From the NCBI GenBank assembly GCA_024195265.1, contig JAJLRJ010000007.1, positions 5,109,558 to 5,173,557 of the forward strand: a stretch of DNA of 64,000 bases, read 5' to 3'. Origin of the DNA: Dendrophyllia cribrosa (lineage: Eukaryota; Cnidaria; Anthozoa; Scleractinia; Dendrophylliidae). Under the pieces are notes generated by a model. That model worked only from the letters and a program-made list of their open reading frames with translations. It was not told the origin of the DNA and did not search any database. This document shows, piece by piece, positions 38,901 to 47,715 of the stretch. The position numbers and the translations under genes were made by a program. Numbering within the stretch: position 1 is the stretch's first letter; each line of letters opens with the position of its first letter.

Positions 38901-41900
38901 GTTGCACATCCCTTCTTGCAACAAAAGTCTAGTAACAAAACATTTAATTTGGATGCCCTAAACATGAATCTGCCATTTTTCAGCATTTAAAACAGTAGAA
39001 ATGCTGAATTTCTACCTTAGCAACAGCTTAATGTCTATTGTTCTGCCCTAGTTTGATTGTGCAATGACACAGAAACTTGATGAATGCAAAACAATAGAAG
39101 TTGGACCTTGTGTTAACACTTTCACTCCCAGAGTCAATTATGAAGACATGCAGATGTGTAGTTATAACTTTTGAGTCTGTGGACAAAATCCTTTGGTGTG
39201 ACCATTCAAATGAAACCTCTTCAGCAGTACTTTTGAATGGTACCATTTGTTTTTCAATATTTTACAAAACGAAATTTGAGATTTTTCCTCGAATTTTGAT
39301 TTTTGGCACTCTTGGGAGTTTAAAGGGTTAAGGAATTCCAGCTCCTTGAAGTAGGATTCAGAGTATCAAAATTGGATGTTGAAACTTGAAGAAAAGCCTA
39401 AAAATGCACATAAAGGCCTTTTTACACTCAGCCGTTCATATGGTAATCAAGTCTCTATTTTCCTGTGTTTTCCCAGAGTTAAGTGTTGACAAACACATGA
39501 TGCATGTTGGGGCCTTAGGGGTTCAAGTAACTGAAGGGTGACTAAATTTCTTTTTCAAACACTTTTCACAGGACATTACACATCAGTTGTTAAATGGTGT
39601 AGATTTCTTGCACTCTCATCGGATCGTACATAGAGACCTAAAGCCACAGAACATCCTGATATCAAGAACAGGGCAAGTGAAAATTGCCGACTTTGGACTG
39701 GCGAGGATATACAGAGATGCCATGGCCTTGACGTCAGTGGTAAGTTATGTGGTTGGACTGCATTAGGGCTGTTCTGGTACCTTGGCCTCTGGTTGTGTCA
39801 GTAATACAGACTACTTCACCTATAAAAGATTTAAGGAGATACACAAGAGATCAAAGAATGCATAATAAAGTTACATGTAGCCCATGCATTGTAGGATCCC
39901 ACACAATGCACAGAGAGCAAAGAGAGGGCGTGAAAGAGAGACTGTAAGCATTCTTTCATTACCCTGTTCCAGGATGCCAGCTCCTGTTCCTGTTTCTTCT
40001 GATTGGTCAGTTTTGATAGCAAACATCAACACATCGCAACATGCATCATTCATGCCAATCAGAAAAATGGCTGGCCTCAGTGGGGGAACAAGGGTAGGGC
40101 CTCGGGCCTCCATCTCCCCCCTCCCCCCCCCCCCCCCCCCCCCCCTCCCCACATCGCAATTTTCACAAATTTTGGGGAAAGTTTCCTGCCCTATCCACTC
40201 TCTAATTATTAAAGTAGATGTTTGCTTTGTTTCAGGTGGTAACCCTGTGGTATCGTTCTCCTGAGGTTCTTCTTCACTCCAGTTATGCCACAGCTGTGGA
40301 CATCTGGAGCACAGGATGCATCATGGCTGAACTTTACAACAGAAAACCACTGTTTGAAGGAAAATCAGATGTGGATCAACTGCATAAAATTTTTAGGTAA
40401 ACCATCAGTTGTGTTGATGTTTGTAACTACAGTCAAATACTTCCCTTCCCTACAACAGCCATGGATTCATGTCCCGACTTCTTATTTGCCCCTCAAATCT
40501 AATTCTCATTGAAAACCTCCCCACAACGGCAAGTTCTCTACAATGGCTGGAGAGCTCTGTCTGAAGGTGTTGAGAGGTTTCAATCAATTGTCACAAAGTC
40601 AAAACTGGGAGGCTCACTTGTTTGTTGCTACAGTGCATTACAAATGCAGGTGCGATTGACAGTTAAATTGTATATACGTGGCTGAATGTTCAACCCAGAA
40701 GACCTTGGTTCTCTCTTCATATTGTGAACTTAGACAAGACACTTTCCTCCACATTGTTTCTCTCAACTCACTGGGATACTGGTAGGTGTAGCAGTCCAAA
40801 AATATATGAAAAAATGCTTGACTTTTTACAACAATGTCAATGTGGTCTAAATTTATTCTGATCCGATATTGTGACATTTGCATGCTCCAACAAGTTCCAT
40901 GTAAGGCAAAATTACATAATGTATGTGAGAGAAACGACTACATTAGGGAGGGGGTGGGGGTTGGGGTGGTCTTATAAGCTTTCCATTTCCTATACCTTTT
41001 ACTTCTGGTTCTCATCCCTTTGTTAGTAGTTTCAGCCTCTTGATGCTTTTGCTGTTGCAAAACATAATGCAATATTGCAAGAATATTGTGCAGTGCAATA
41101 TTGGAAGAATATTGTGCAAAATTAAAAGACTGTTGTGCAACATTGGAAGAATGTTGTGCTGTGCAATATTAGAAGACTATAATTGCAGTATTTGCAAAAT
41201 GAAAATGATTGTTTCCCACCATCTCTGCCACATTCCCTTGTTTCCTTCCCCCTTCTCTACCAGTTCCCCTGTTTTCTCCCAATTCTCATACTTCCTGTCT
41301 CTCTTACAAACAAAATGCTGCATTGTGACCTTGTAATAGAGTAGCATCCCATCCAAGAGGAGTATAATACTCCTAATCTCTTTAATTTACACTTTAAAGA
41401 CAGATAAGCACCAGTCTAACAGGCCACCTGGTCTTGCACACTGGGATATTAATTTCTGTCTGTTATTGTTTTGCAGTGTGATAGGCACCCCTCCACAAAG
41501 CGACTGGCCAACAAATGTTTCTCTACCTCAATCATCATTCTCAAGATATGTTCCATTTTCTCTGGCTGAATTAATACCGGAGATGTGCCAAAGTGGAGTT
41601 CAATTACTAAAGGTAGGACACAACTAAACCAATTCTATGGTTCCAAATTCCTGTGAGCCTTAGGCCTGGTTCAGATGCTGTACTTCACATGAGCTGAACC
41701 TAATTCAGTGAATTAAGTTCGTGTGAAGTGCTATGTCTGAATTAATTTGGGAGTGGCTGATCTAATTCAGATTAACCAGCCATTTTCCCCACCTGACTCA
41801 GCTGGGAATAATGGCTGTCAATGGGCTTTGATTCAGACACTGAACATCACATGGGCCGAACCAGATGCATAAATTATTTTTCAGTTCTAAAAAGTACTTT

Positions 41901-42153
41901 TAATTAGCAACTTTCCTGTTGTTTTGTAAAACCTTATTAATTACTGGTACCTAATGTAAGAACTATATTTTTATTTCAGCGAATGCTCGCATTCAGCCCA
42001 CAGAAGAGAATCAGTGCCATAGAGGCCCTTCAGCATGAGTATTTTCAAGAGTTTCATGATGGTGATAAGGAAAACACACGAGGAAGCTGTCCAAACATAG
42101 CCAACCAGAAGGGAAATGCTTCTGTTCTTTGCAATACAGAGCATTTGCAATGA
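32985..42153 (+). CDS. CDK6: Cyclin-dependent kinase 4/6 family, CDK6-like, complete
   Basis: A serine/threonine kinase that, in animals, pairs with D-type cyclins and phosphorylates RB proteins at the G1/S transition. Six coding exons join in frame at GT/AG sites: 32985-33193, 36191-36329, 39572-39739, 40236-40396, 41477-41612 and 41980-42153 (TGA). The product is 328 residues, against about 326 for human CDK6. Visible features are the glycine loop GNGAYG (12-17), catalytic Lys35, the cyclin-binding helix PLSTIRE (47-53, the CDK6 form; CDK4 has PISTVRE), HRDLKPQN with Asp138, DFGLAR (156-161), and an activation loop ending MALTSVVVTLWYR with Thr170 in the activating position. The C-terminal tail after residue 300 is not recognisable. 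The start at 32985 is the first ATG in this frame; the frame upstream runs on without one. Introns 1 and 2 are about 3 kb each and full of repeats. All key residues are intact, so the gene is probably functional. Confidence 0.95.
33194..36190 (+). other. CDK6 intron 1
   Basis: A 3-kb AT-rich intron. I see no exon of another gene and no clear full-length element. A CpG-richer patch with a CCAAT-type motif lies near 33950-34050, which could be regulatory. Confidence 0.5.
36345..36840 (+). repeat. Five tandem copies of an 88-bp unit inside a TIR-type element (CDK6 intron 2)
   Basis: Units start near 36389, 36477, 36565, 36653 and 36741. Units 1 and 4 share one set of variants (CGGCAGTACTTTTGCATGG) and units 2 and 5 another (AATAAAACCTCTTTGGC), so a block of three units was duplicated, giving a 264-bp higher-order period. 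The array begins with the same TCTCCCAGAGTCAATTATGG head as the single-unit copies elsewhere in the window. Confidence 0.85.
36874..37110 (+). mobile_element. tRNA-derived SINE (GTGGTCTAGTGGTTAG family), degraded
   Basis: An A-box-like GGGTGGTCTAGTGGTTAG is followed about 30 bases later by a weak B-box (GGTGTTTTAAGCC). A body with TTCCTTAGGCGAGAATC and GTATAAATGGGTACTAATG then matches the SINE copies at 12480-12698 and 54484-54870. Orientation is that of CDK6. Confidence 0.6.
37150..38397 (+). other. CDK6 intron 2 stretch without recognised genes
   Basis: AT-rich. A worn core of the 88-bp family appears near 37800-37860 (AGCATTCATTTGAATAGTCA). Nothing else identified. Confidence 0.3.
38398..38700 (+). 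repeat. Three diverged tandem copies of a ~120-bp unit (CDK6 intron 2)
   Basis: Each copy contains CATTCAAATGAAAGCTAT followed by GTAGT and CCCTGTGGTGCT. The CATTCAAATGAAA core is the one in the 88-bp and 105-bp arrays, so this looks like an older branch of the same family. Confidence 0.6.
39113..39332 (+). mobile_element. Single-unit copy of the TTAACCC/CCCAGAGTC element
   Basis: About 220 bp, starting TTAACACTTTCACTCCCAGA and ending CTTGGGAGTTTAAAGGGTTAA. The ends are imperfect inverted repeats, with one copy of the 88-bp unit inside. It is the clearest full-length reference for the family and lies in CDK6 intron 2, 240 bases before exon 3. Confidence 0.65.
40123..40145 (+). repeat. Run of 23 C residues (CDK6 intron 3)
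   Basis: A homopolymer C run inside a C-rich tract (about 40110-40150), 90 bases before exon 4. Its length is probably variable and hard to sequence. Confidence 0.9.
40690..40800 (+). mobile_element. SINE body fragment (CDK6 intron 4)
   Basis: ACTTAGACAAGACACTTTCC and ATTGTTTCTCTCAACTCACT match the body of the tRNA-derived SINEs at 12480 and 54484. No A or B box is seen here. Confidence 0.45.
41325..41420 (+). mobile_element. SINE 3'-end fragment (CDK6 intron 4)
   Basis: The motif AGTAGCATCCCATCCAAGAG is the 3' part of the SINE family seen at 12480 (reverse) and 54860. It lies about 60 bases before exon 5. Confidence 0.45.
41662..41875. mobile_element. MITE-like element with GGCCTGGTTCAGA ends (CDK6 intron 5)
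   Basis: The left end TTAGGCCTGGTTCAGATGC and the right part (CACATGGGCCGAACCAGATG) read as inverted repeats. The inside is built from AATTCAG/CTGAATT words. It resembles the other GGCCTGGTTT-type palindromic elements in the window, and the right end is worn. Confidence 0.5.
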
Positions 42154-42162
42154 ATTATTGTT

Positions 42163-42412
42163 GGAGTGCATTGCATTGGAGTGTGTTACATTGGAGTGCA
42201 TTGTATTGCATTAGAATGCATTGCATTGCATTGGAGTGTGTTACATTGGAGTGCATTGTGTTGCATTAGAATGCATTGCATTGCATTGGAGTGTGTTACA
42301 TTGGAGTGCATTGTATTGCATTAGAATGCATTGCATTGGAGTGCATTGTATTGCATTGCATCACATTGGAGTGCATTGCATTGGAGTGTGTTACATTGTA
42401 TTGATGTCAATT
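42163..42412 (+). repeat. Minisatellite of TGCATTGGAGTG/GCATTGCATT words in the CDK6 3' UTR
   Basis: It begins 10 bases after the CDK6 stop. Units alternate between GCATTGCATTGGAGTG and TGTTACATTGGAGTGCATTG, giving a ragged array of about 250 bases. The long ORF through it arises only because the array lacks stops. Confidence 0.85.
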
Positions 42413-42561
42413 ATCAGTCAAACAATGTGTGTTTCAAAATATTACATTTACTATGCCTATAGAAAAAGATTAATTCAGTTTAAGCAGAGTTTGCTAATGA
42501 ATTTTTTTTCTATAATGTAGGAATTTTTAAAAAAATTAAACTGTTAAATGATCACAAGTAA

Positions 42562-42567
42562 AATAAA
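42562..42567 (+). terminator. Candidate CDK6 polyadenylation signal
   Basis: The first clear AATAAA after the stop codon, about 410 bases downstream and beyond the minisatellite. No GT-rich element was weighed; inference only. Confidence 0.4.
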
Positions 42568-43690
42568 AATAACAACTATAAATAATTTTGAAAGGTGTGT
42601 AATATATTTTCAAGTTTATTGATAGTTACTGGATCAGCTTGTGTTGAGTGAACATTGTGTGTTGATTTTGTCCTTACAAAGTTGGGCCTTTCATTGTATT
42701 TTTCATAGAGAAGGCATTAGCGTGTGGTGTTGAGTGGAAATTGTAGCACAGGGCAAATGTTGTCCTGGTTAGCATTGAAGTGGTTCAAATTGAAGGGATT
42801 AGAGTTGAAATGCCATTTGCTGAATTTTAGTTTTGTTTTTGTTATGTTTAGATCTGGCAGTCTTGAAATATTACAGCAGTGAAACATTAGTCTGTTTACC
42901 AGCATGTAGAAAAAGCATATTGGTACCCCAGGACAGTTTCTCATAAACAGAGACAAAACCTGAGCAATGTTTCATTGCTTATTCAAACAAAATCCACCGC
43001 ATCTCAGTGATACAAAAACAATATAAAATTTGACTAAAGTCTTTGCAATTCCAACTCTTATTTTTTAATGATAGGGTAACAAATAGATGTGATCTCCATT
43101 ACGAAAGAAATGGTAGTTATATTTTTAAAATTAAGTAAGTAGAAGGATTAGTAGTAAGAGTACAAGATGAAACCAAAAAAGGCAAGTAAAGGCACAGTGT
43201 TAATTTCATCATGTGTCCATCAACTTCAGTAAATGAACGATAAATTGAGATTATTTTTTTGAGTATTTAAATGTCTCAAAAAAATGAAGTGATTATTTAT
43301 TTGAGGAAAAACAAAATCTCTTGAAATTTGTTTTTTTTTTACCCAAAGGAAACAGAAAAAGGGTACTAAATTAATTGCATGCTTTTAAACCAACGATGTA
43401 ACAGCCTTGGTAATAATAAGATTATTATTTTTATTTTTTATGTTTAGCTTTTGTCATTAATTCATTATTTTAATAACGGTTCTGTGAGAAGCATAGTGAA
43501 TTTCATGTGTTTTTTTACACTTATCAATAATCCATAAAACAAACATGATGTTGTTCTGGTCTGACTCAGATAAAAAGTGCGAAGTTAAAGCCTAATAGCT
43601 GGATGTACTTTTTGCACAATAGAAAAAAAAAACATTAGCTGTAAAATATATTGTATAAATTACTGTCTAGTGCATCATGAAGTAGTTTAA
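42568..43690. other. AT-rich stretch between convergent genes
   Basis: No ORF with gene-like features and no clear element ends. It may include the end of the CDK6 transcript. Confidence 0.4.
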
Positions 43691-43693
43691 TAA

Positions 43694-43950
43694 GGCTGGT
43701 TCTCATATGCTGCTGATATGCCTGTGACAAAAGAACAATCTGCTGTCTACATGAGAAGCTCATCCAGGTCTTTGCTGCCAGCACACCTGTAAAGTCAAAT
43801 TCATTTTCAGCCAGGGTGCTGGTTTGATTAGCAAGTTTGCAACAAAATTATTTTGTGAGAAAATTACGTTGGTAGACCAAAAGGCGCATGCTTATTGGCC
43901 AAACTACAAGATATCTTATTGCAGGCATGCTGACAGGATATGAGAACCAC
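43694..43950. mobile_element. MITE-like element with GGCTGGTTCTCATATG end
   Basis: The left end GGCTGGTTCTCATATGCTG and the right end ACAGGATATGAGAACCA are inverted copies of each other. The right terminus lacks the last few bases that a symmetric copy would have. Confidence 0.5.
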
Positions 43951-44808
43951 AAGAAGTGTAATACTGTGTTGAGTTTTGTTGATAAGTGACTTTAAGCAAT
44001 GTTGCCTTTTAAATTTATCCTATACCACTTAAAAGTTTAATCGCAGAGTTTAACAAGTCATCAACATGTGGTGGGTGAAATCTGGAGACAGTGCAAAATT
44101 ACTGAGAGGGTGGGGGTAGAGTAGATACAGTACTTTGGCATAGGGGCCTATCCTGTGGAAGACAGATTTCACTCACCCACCCCAGTAGAGATGGTGGCTG
44201 ACTATCAGATGATAAAATTGGGTACTGTGAATGATCTATCATGAAGCTAGGGTTTCAAAATTTATCTTTAGTGTTATCAATTGTGTGAGAGTTGTCTCTG
44301 TATCCACAAAATGTAATCTTTTGTATCAAAAGGTTCCTGTAACCTGTTTTTTGGTGTGATAATTATTTTAACATTTACTGTTGGGAAAACAAAGTTCTCG
44401 CAGTAGAGTAATAGTCCCTCTGAGTGTCAGAAATCATGTGTTATATCAACACTTTATGCATGGCATATTTTTGTACTCATGAAAATTATTTTTTGCAGGG
44501 TAGCAAAAATTAATTTAAGGAAACATAATTACAATTTCAAGGTACAATAATAGCTCTCCAGGGGTATATGGTGTGTTATGTATCCCCGGTGACTGACTGT
44601 AAAGAATACTTTTAATGAATGTTAATTCTTTCAGTATTGTTGTACTAAGGGGTGTTTAAAGAGAAAATTAATAAAATGAATATTAATAAAAAGATGACAT
44701 ATGCGTGAAATGCTTGGCACCTTTATTAATGATTGCTTGTTTTGCAAAATGAAGAAAAAAAAATCAAGACTTGAGTGAGATCATTTCAAGTTTTAGAAAA
44801 AGGAAGCA

Positions 44809-45417
44809 TTAGAGACCTTAAGATCGAGGTTTTTCGGCATTTCCCGCGAACCACGAACGTCAAGAAGTCACGTGACCAGTGCCTTGCCGTCAGGTTTGAG
44901 GTTGACATTTGTACGGCTATACCATGCTCTAGAGGTAAGTGATTTACCGCAAGGTTTTTTGCACCCTAAAACATCACAATCCCACGTTTAAGAGGAAATA
45001 CTACTTTTTAGAACTTTTTCGCTTATTAATAATTAATAAGCGAAAAAGTTCTAAAAAGTAGTATTTTTTGAAGACTATTTTTTTTAGCTAAAATAGAAGT
45101 GAACGAATGAATGAAAACAAAGATGGCAGCTGGCTATTTGTTGTTGGCACTGTTTTGCCAGTCGGATTACTTTGTGGTTAAACTACGATAAATGAGGTAA
45201 AACAAAAGCCAGTTTCTGATGATATGTGAATTCATGAATGTATATGCATGAATGTATACTTTGTTTCCTAGATGGCTCCGGTAATAGGCATAGGTAAAAA
45301 GTAGCCCTCAATCTTAAGCCCAGATTATGTTCATACGGCGAACTCCGAACTATAAACTGCTGGCCGACGTTTGTGGTTTGTGGTTTAAGGGGAAACCTTC
45401 AATCTTAAGGTCTCTAA
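44809..45417. mobile_element. TIR element, TTAGAGACCTTAAG ends, with an inner palindrome
   Basis: The left end TTAGAGACCTTAAGAT and the right end ATCTTAAGGTCTCTAA are a matched inverted pair. The similarity continues inward weakly (CCACGAACGTC against GACGTTTGTGG). The nearest flanking duplication would be a TA dinucleotide. A perfect hairpin (44996-45066) sits inside it. No transposase reading frame is visible, so this is a non-autonomous copy. Confidence 0.65.
44996..45066. repeat. Palindrome with 35-bp arms and 1-base loop
   Basis: The arms read AATACTACTTTTTAGAAC... and its exact complement, meeting at a single A (45031). It lies inside the 44809-45417 element. Confidence 0.9.
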
Positions 45418-46036
45418 AACAAGTACATGTAAAGGGCTGGGTGCATAAAGTGCTTAATAAGTCATATGGTTACTATAGTTATAAGCTGCACCTTGATGGA
45501 GATGTCCTGGGAACCAACTGCTAGTTTTTGTTATTTGCTCATTTTTTTCACTGGTAATATGTACAACACATGCAAAGTAAGATCAAGAAATGCTAAAGAT
45601 CACTGAAAGCAAATTTGGATTGAAGGATTTGTGAGGAGATTCCTGTTGGCTGGCTGTGCACAATTTTCCCACCAAAACTTTCCTGCTTATTCCAAGTAAA
45701 CCTTATTCAGTTATTTCTGTTCATTCTGAAAACAGAATAGTTCCCAAAAGAACATGATTACTGACTATTCTGTGTACATTAGTATTCAGGAATACAAATG
45801 TAGTCCCAAAAGAATGTGCCCTAAGTGAGAGTAAGGCTCTAAATTATTTTTTTATTCCACAGCAACATGTTTAACAGTCGAAACACTCCTTGGGACCACT
45901 CTTATAAGTGCCCAGTTCTAGTTGCGACCAGCATCGGAAACCCCTATGAATTGTCACTCAAACTCTGTAATCATAACAAAGCTTTTGTACATGACTGCTC
46001 CCATAAGTGACCGTGACCACTTTTGTTTTTCAGTCT
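45418..46036. other. Stretch without recognised features
   Basis: The ORF at 45327-45524 overlaps the right end of the preceding element and has no gene-like context. Nothing else is recognisable. Confidence 0.4.
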
Positions 46037-46045
46037 CGTAAGTGA

Positions 46046-47109
46046 TAGCCTGTGAACAGGCTTCTTTTTGGGGAATTGGGTTAGGTTAAAATCGGCGAGC
46101 GAAGCAAGCACTGGGAAAGAGGGAATGGGCGGCGAAGCCTGTGGACTCGCCTTTGATGCCGCCGTTCCGCCCCCTAGTAATTATCCTGTTATTATATTGG
46201 CAACAAGTTAATTAAAATGTCAACAAGTTGTCATGTTTTTATTCTGTTGAATGCATCGGTAGCAGTATAAAAATGGACAGGCTAAACACGACTCCCACTC
46301 TTCGCAAAAAAGTATTTAAAAAACCTAAAGTATAAAGCTTTTCCAGTAAGACTTCAGAGAGAATTGCCCGTTTAGATCACAGTTATGAATTTGTTTTCGA
46401 TGATATTGACCTTTTGATCTCGGCGAATTATAGTGTTTCCGGCCACACAGTAATAGGCATCTCCGAGTCTCAAAAAGCTGTTGTCTATAATTCCACTGCA
46501 TTGAAATCATGAATTATTTCAATAATTTTTAGCTCCTTAGTATTAAAGTTCTGTAGTTGAGTAGTGTGTCCCAGTGGAGCTAGGATAAACCCCCGTTGTT
46601 TTGTAATAGCGTTTGATTTGGCATCCAACAGATAATCTGTAGCATGGTTGCTGTTTTGTAAATCCAGTCGGTAAAATTCCAAAAACATCTTGCTTTTTTG
46701 CCACAGACTTTAGACACAGCTTTTGCTCTTCTTTTAGCCTCGGTATAAGCGAAAAATTTCGCAACGAATCGCTCAAAGCTTTCTCAAAATCGAGATCTGA
46801 AAATTGCATGCGACGAGTCGTCATGTTTGTTTATCATTTGAGCCAGCGAATGGAATATTTATGCAAATTTAAGGCGTCAGGTATTTGAGATGTCAACATG
46901 TGTCGTCTGTCACCGCATACCTGTCAACGCCAAGTGATCTGACCAATCAGCTCATGATATCAGACTCTGGTATCATGGAACGGCGGCATCAAAGGCGAGT
47001 CCACAGGCTTCGCCGCCCCTTCCCTCTTCCCCAGTCTGCGCTCGGCTCGCTTCACTCACCGATTTTAACCTAACCCAATTCCCCAAATAAGAAGCCTGTT
47101 CACAGGCTA
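46046..47109. mobile_element. 1.06-kb DNA transposon remnant, long TIRs, 8-bp target duplication
   Basis: The ends read TAGCCTGTGAACAGGC on the left and the complement GCCTGTTCACAGGCTA on the right. The inverted similarity runs inward for roughly 130 bases, with gaps, to the word CCTTTGATGCCGCCGTTCC. The 8-bp GTAAGTGA occurs immediately outside both ends (46038-46045 and 47110-47117), which fixes the borders. An 8-bp duplication is usual for hAT and P superfamilies. Inside lies a fragment of a RecQ-like helicase reading frame on the minus strand. Shorter relatives of the ends are at 270-345 and 58117-58245. Confidence 0.85.
46543..46824 (-). pseudogene. RecQ-like (SF2) helicase N-terminal fragment inside a transposon
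   Basis: The reading frame starts at 46824 (MTTRRMQFSD) and has the pattern of a RecQ Q-motif plus motif I: LKEEQKLCLKSVAKKQDVFG followed by ILPTGFTKQ. In intact family members motif I is TGxGKS/T; here it reads TGFTKQ, so the ATP-binding loop is broken. After this point the frame loses similarity and stops at 46543; the rest of the helicase is absent. It sits wholly within the TIRs of the 46046-47109 element. Capture by the transposon or descent from a helicase-bearing autonomous element are both possible. Confidence 0.6.
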
Positions 47110-47146
47110 GTAAGTGACCACTTATTACCGGTAGTCAACAATTTAA

Positions 47147-47557
47147 AGGGATAGTTTCATGGTTCAGCGCATGTGCATAGATTAAAATGCTTTATCCGCT
47201 TTCTTACCAATTTTATAGGTAAAAACCACTCACATTAACTTCAATAATCACATACTATAATTAGTCCAAATAAAGCAAAGGATAACCAAAATTCACAGAA
47301 AATTTCAACGGATTACATCGACAAAGTCAACACTGAATAAAACCTTTGACCCGAAGGATTTATTCTACGCTCTCCTGGTGGCTTTCATGGTGCACATGGG
47401 TATGTATAATCATCCATTCAATCAGCTGACTGACCGCGACATTTTCACGGGCAAATTTCCTGCCAGAGTTATCTACTTGCTTCCGATTGGTCTTAACAAT
47501 GAAATTAAATGGGTTACGTCATAGCTTGCACATGCGCCGAACTGTAAAACCCTCCCT
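47147..47557 (+). mobile_element. TTAA-flanked MITE, copy 1 (411 bp)
   Basis: TTAA lies immediately outside both ends (47143-47146 and 47558-47561). The termini are AGGGATAGTTTCATGG and the approximate complement GTAAAACCCTCCCT, followed inward by GCGCATGTGC on both sides. TTAA duplications are typical of Kolobok and piggyBac superfamilies. The body is about 90% identical by eye to copy 2 (50081-52403) and carries the same open reading frame (47282-47524). It lies downstream of THUMPD1, whose poly(A) signal it might supply (AATAAA on the minus strand near 47358). Confidence 0.85.
47282..47524 (+). other. 81-codon open frame in TTAA MITE copy 1, start codon lost
   Basis: Open from ATA at 47282 to TAG at 47524. 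It aligns with the 79-residue ORF in copy 2 with one codon more, so the only length difference keeps the frame. Shared words include STLNKTFDPKDLFYAL and LTDRDIFTGKFPARVIY. The position matching copy 2's ATG reads ATA. No known domain recognised. Confidence 0.4.
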
Positions 47558-47715
47558 TTAATGAAAGTGCTAATGGTGCACTGATAAAGATCTCAAATTG
47601 AAAGTTCAAGATTTCTGTCTGGAGCAAGCGGGGAAGCTTTACGCTAAAACCTTGAGGTGACCAATTATGAGAGCTTTGACTGCACAGTAGTTACATATAC
47701 CCTTGCATTCATATA

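Noticed and set aside
42221..42520. Plus-strand ORF rich in His/Ile/Val
   Set aside because: It lies in the minisatellite of the CDK6 3' UTR.
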